43,500 nt of DNA from assembly GCA_016946835.1 (NCBI GenBank), contig JACVTC010000033.1:162501-206000 (forward strand). The letters run 5' to 3'. The stretch comes from Neocallimastix lanati (nom. inval.) (taxonomy: Eukaryota; Neocallimastigomycota; Neocallimastigomycetes; Neocallimastigales; Neocallimastigaceae). The notes under the pieces are model-generated. The model saw only the letters and a list, made by a program, of their open reading frames with translations. It searched no databases and was not told the origin of the DNA. Position numbers and translations under genes: made by a program. Position 1 is the stretch's first letter, and each line of letters starts with the position of its first letter. Of this stretch, positions 40,780 to 43,500 are shown piece after piece.

Positions 40780-42290
40780 TTGTTGCTATTGCTATAATAA
40801 TTCTCAATGAATCCTGTTTTAATACTGGAGAATATGTTTCCCTGTAGTCTTCGTCGTATTTTCATGTAGATCCTCTAGCAAGTAAACTGGAGGATTTTGA
40901 AAACTAAAATTTAAATTATTTTGATAATTATTATAAGGATTAAATCTATTGGCTGATTATACAAGATTTTCATTATTATCATATTTATTATAATTATTCA
41001 GAACATCAAATTTGAAACTCTTATTATTACATAATATTTATTGGATCAGATTCCATTGAATTTCTTTTTAAATTGCTTTGGGACGTATAAGAATACTTCA
41101 TTATTAAACACACTAATTCTTTCGTAATTGACCATCTTTTTGTATAATTCTTCAAAGGGGACTTTATTGTTATTACTTCCATATGGTAATTAATTGTTTA
41201 TGTAATTGACCATTCTAATGGCATCTTCTCAAAACTTACGACTTAATTTTTCATCCTTAAGCCTAATGGTAGCGCTATATAGTACTGTTCCTTAGAATCG
41301 TTCAGCTCTTCCATTTTGTTGTGGATCAGAAAATTTTCTAAAGCTATTAATATCAAACTCCTTTCTATTATCAGATCATATATATTATATGTTAAATTCG
41401 AATATGTTTTTTTTTATACCTTTTTATACCATTTATAGAGGTTTTAAAATACTTTGAACTTTATCTTCATGAAGAAAACCAAACTATATCTGATATAATC
41501 GTCAAGTATCGTCAGAAAGTATTTATTGCCATAAGGAAAATTATACGGAGAGGAAATAGTATTCATGTGAACAAGTTCAAAAGACCTTTTTTTATATTGT
41601 TATTCAACAATCTATAGTATTTCTTTTCTTTATTAGTTTTCTTTTTGTATTTATCATTTAAAATTTTACTCTTGATAACTGAAGAGGTGTTTGAGATTAC
41701 TTGATTGCTTCGTTTCTTTTGTCTTAAATCCTTCAGATATTTAAGATATGGAATTTTTTTTCTATTTAAGACATTCGGTAGATTCATCTCATTTATGTAA
41801 TACAAGTATCTGAAGGGAGAGAGCTGTGAATAAATAATTGTACTTTTTTTTCGTCTGTTATTTTCACCCCTAAACTCTTCAATTCATTAAATATATTATT
41901 AAATTTCGATGTAAACAGAGCAATAATGTTGAATTTATTGTATCTCTTTTTTTTTCTTTTATTTTCAGTTGCTTTTTTAGTACAATTTTTCTTTATTCAG
42001 TAGATTTAACATTTATTTCTTTTATTATTTTCCATATCTGATAGGCGGTAAATTTTAGGAGGTCCATTTTTAGTCCATTTTTAGTAAATACTTGGCCAAA
42101 ACATCAGATTTTATCATATTTTTTTTGTTACATCCAATACTTAATACAAATTATCCTTCCTTTTAACATAGTCATCAACTTCTCGAATGGTTAGTGGAAG
42201 ATCCATCTCAATTAGTCATAATCTATAATTATTTGAAATTTTTCGTTGCTGTAATATTTTCTGTCATTCTAATATAATAAATATTATTAT
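40780..42290 (-). pseudogene. Degenerate Ty1/copia retrotransposon gag-pol, 3'-truncated
   Basis: Minus-strand reading, in order: gag (ALFTSKFNNIFNELKSLGVK, DEKKVQLFIHS, about 41830-41960); gag-pre-integrase (LKYLKDLRQKKR..MTNKEKKYYRL-like, about 41600-41800); integrase core (YGNKYFLTILDDYIRYSLVF-like, about 41460-41560, and DPQQNGRAERF near 41295-41330 holding the catalytic Glu, then AIRMVNYINN and PFEELYKK); and the start of reverse transcriptase (DEDYRETYSPVLKQDSLRII, about 40800-40870). Many stops and frameshifts. Protease, zinc knuckle and most of RT are not recognisable. RNase H and a 3' LTR are absent, so the copy is truncated at its 3' end. Confidence 0.85.
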
Positions 42291-42449
42291 TATTATTATT
42301 ATATTTATGTGTATAATGTTTAATTGCATTAAATTATTATTATTTTTTTTCATTAAACACTAATTCAATGAGACCCTTTATATTTTAAAATTTTTTCTTT
42401 TTTATAAAATTTTTATTTTATTTATTTATTTATTTATTTAAAGATTTTA

Positions 42450-42485
42450 AACCAGGTTCTATCCTGGTTGTTAGTCCGCGGACTA
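42450..42485. repeat. Two small GC-rich hairpins ahead of the copia remnant
   Basis: AACCAGG/CCTGGTT around a 6-nt loop (42450-42469), and the perfect palindrome TAGTCCGCGGACTA (42472-42485). In the copia orientation they lie between the presumed LTR and gag. Confidence 0.85.
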
Positions 42486-42530
42486 TCATACATAAGGCTC
42501 CTGGTTCGACCTCGCCCTTTGACCATTATC

Positions 42531-42826
42531 CGGTTTTTCCTGAACAAAAGGTTTTACTGTAGATAATGGTTAGGGTTTCCTTTAACAGGTAAGTATATCC
42601 CCCTTCCCTTACATATAATATTCTTAAATTCCGGAGTAATATAGACTAGATACTGTCCTAACAGTGAGCCTGAGAGGGTTGCGCTAGTAAATGTCATTAA
42701 TATACTTACGAGGGAATTCCTAGCATATGGGTTCATATGAACGAAGATAAACTACGATTAATCAATCTGCTAACTAAATACTGATGTATTTAGTTAGCAG
42801 ATTGATTAATCGTAGTTTGATATAAA
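42531..42826 (-). mobile_element. Candidate 5' LTR of the copia remnant
   Basis: GC-richer block upstream of gag in the minus orientation. It begins TGTTTTATATC at 42826. Just downstream, TGGTCAAAGGGCGAGG (minus strand from 42524) looks like a primer-binding site, since it starts with TGG complementary to a tRNA CCA end. No second LTR is present for comparison, so the limits are guesses. The open frame within it is probably accidental. Confidence 0.4.
42749..42818. repeat. Perfect 33-bp inverted repeat with 4-nt loop
   Basis: Arms 42749-42781 and 42786-42818 are exact reverse complements around TGAT. Arm ends are AAACTACGATTAATC and GCTAACTAAATAC. Confidence 0.97.
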
Positions 42827-42852
42827 ACAAATATGTGTAGCAACATATTTGT
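42827..42852. repeat. 10-bp inverted repeat next to the long palindrome
   Basis: ACAAATATGT and ACATATTTGT around a 6-nt loop, eight bases after the 33-bp palindrome. Confidence 0.9.
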
Positions 42853-43500
42853 ATATTTAATAATAATAATATTTGAAATAATTTCTTATTTATTATTCAA
42901 TGTTCATATATATATTATTCATTATAATATGAAATATATTAAATATATTAAATTAAATAGTTAATTTCTTCTAAATATATATAATAAGAATATTATTATA
43001 TATATAACTTAAATATTCTTATTTATGTTAAAGTTTATATTAAAAATACATAATACTTCTATATATTATAATATAATGAAATAGTTTTAGTTATTTTAAT
43101 TATGATTAAATATATATATAGTTGATATTATTTATTATATTCATATTTATTATATAATTATATTCTTATATATTTAACTTTATTATTCTTATTTTCATTT
43201 TTAAGAATTATATAGTTATATTTATTATATTTATTATTTCTAATATATATTTATTATATATTATACTACGATATATTATATTTTAAATGTATATATTTAT
43301 TAATATTTAATTATTATAAAGATTTCTAATAACTACTCTTCTTTATTGTAATTTGGAGAAGACCCTTGGTTAATTGGGTTTATAAATTAAAATATATTAA
43401 TAAAGGTTAATTAAATATAACGATACTATTAAAAATTATTGCACATAAAAGTCCAGCATATCAATACTATTACCAAGTGGTATATCACGTGACTCATTTG
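42853..43500. other. AT-rich right edge of window
   Basis: No coding sequence recognised. A less AT-rich stretch begins near 43330 (GGAGAAGACCCTTGG) and continues to the edge, possibly another gene or element. Confidence 0.5.

Noticed and set aside
42440-42530. tRNA gene suggested by GGTTCGACCTC
   Set aside because: T-stem and acceptor stem do not pair and no A-box or anticodon arm can be placed.
42554-42736. 60-codon minus frame in the candidate LTR
   Set aside because: No homology recognised and no splice or start support; best explained as LTR sequence.

Overview
The window is eukaryotic nuclear DNA of extreme A+T content, with long homopolymer runs, AAT and TTTTA microsatellites, and genes split by short AT-rich GT..AG introns. 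Small exons, all-TAA stop codons and a fermentative iron-type alcohol dehydrogenase relative of AdhE suggest an anaerobic gut fungus (Neocallimastigomycota). That assignment is inference. No prokaryotic features, rRNA, tRNA or CRISPR are visible.

Layout. (1) 1-1261, minus: N-terminal part of an ethanolamine/choline phosphotransferase, running off the left edge. (2) 4798-8230: a 3.4-kb Mutator-like (MULE) insertion with a 9-bp target duplication, terminal inverted repeats, a decayed FLYWCH/MULE transposase and a large inverted pair of satellite arrays; a Ty1/copia RNase H scrap follows. (3) 11178-14400, minus: complete 10-exon CSA/ERCC8 WD40 gene. (4) 15252-16110: satellite array with MULE-like ends; then a ~370-bp pure AAT tract. 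(5) 17610-21042, plus: complete 8-exon TTLL12-like gene with an inserted UBA-like domain. (6) 21657-22040: a poly(A)-tailed retrocopy between 11-bp direct repeats. (7) 23255-25488, plus: an iron-ADH-family gene with 10-nt and 3-nt microexons that has lost two of four metal ligands. (8) 26956-29091, minus: membrane RING protein. (9) 31238-33350, minus: YIF1. (10) 34686-36964, minus: L-type lectin cargo receptor. (11) 38054-42852: transposon graveyard with a second MULE remnant, its satellite array, a degenerate Ty1/copia gag-pol, and a candidate LTR carrying a perfect 33-bp palindrome.

The host genes look ordinary in role: membrane lipid synthesis, early secretory traffic (YIF1 and the lectin are adjacent and both minus), transcription-coupled repair, cytoskeleton or chromatin, and fermentation. 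They show no operon-like linkage. Exon models were built by hand; each was checked for GT..AG borders and for a total coding length divisible by three. The most unusual items are the microexon-bearing probable pseudo-dehydrogenase, the UBA insertion and swapped metal-site residues in TTLL12, and a satellite family that appears to be carried by MULE elements.
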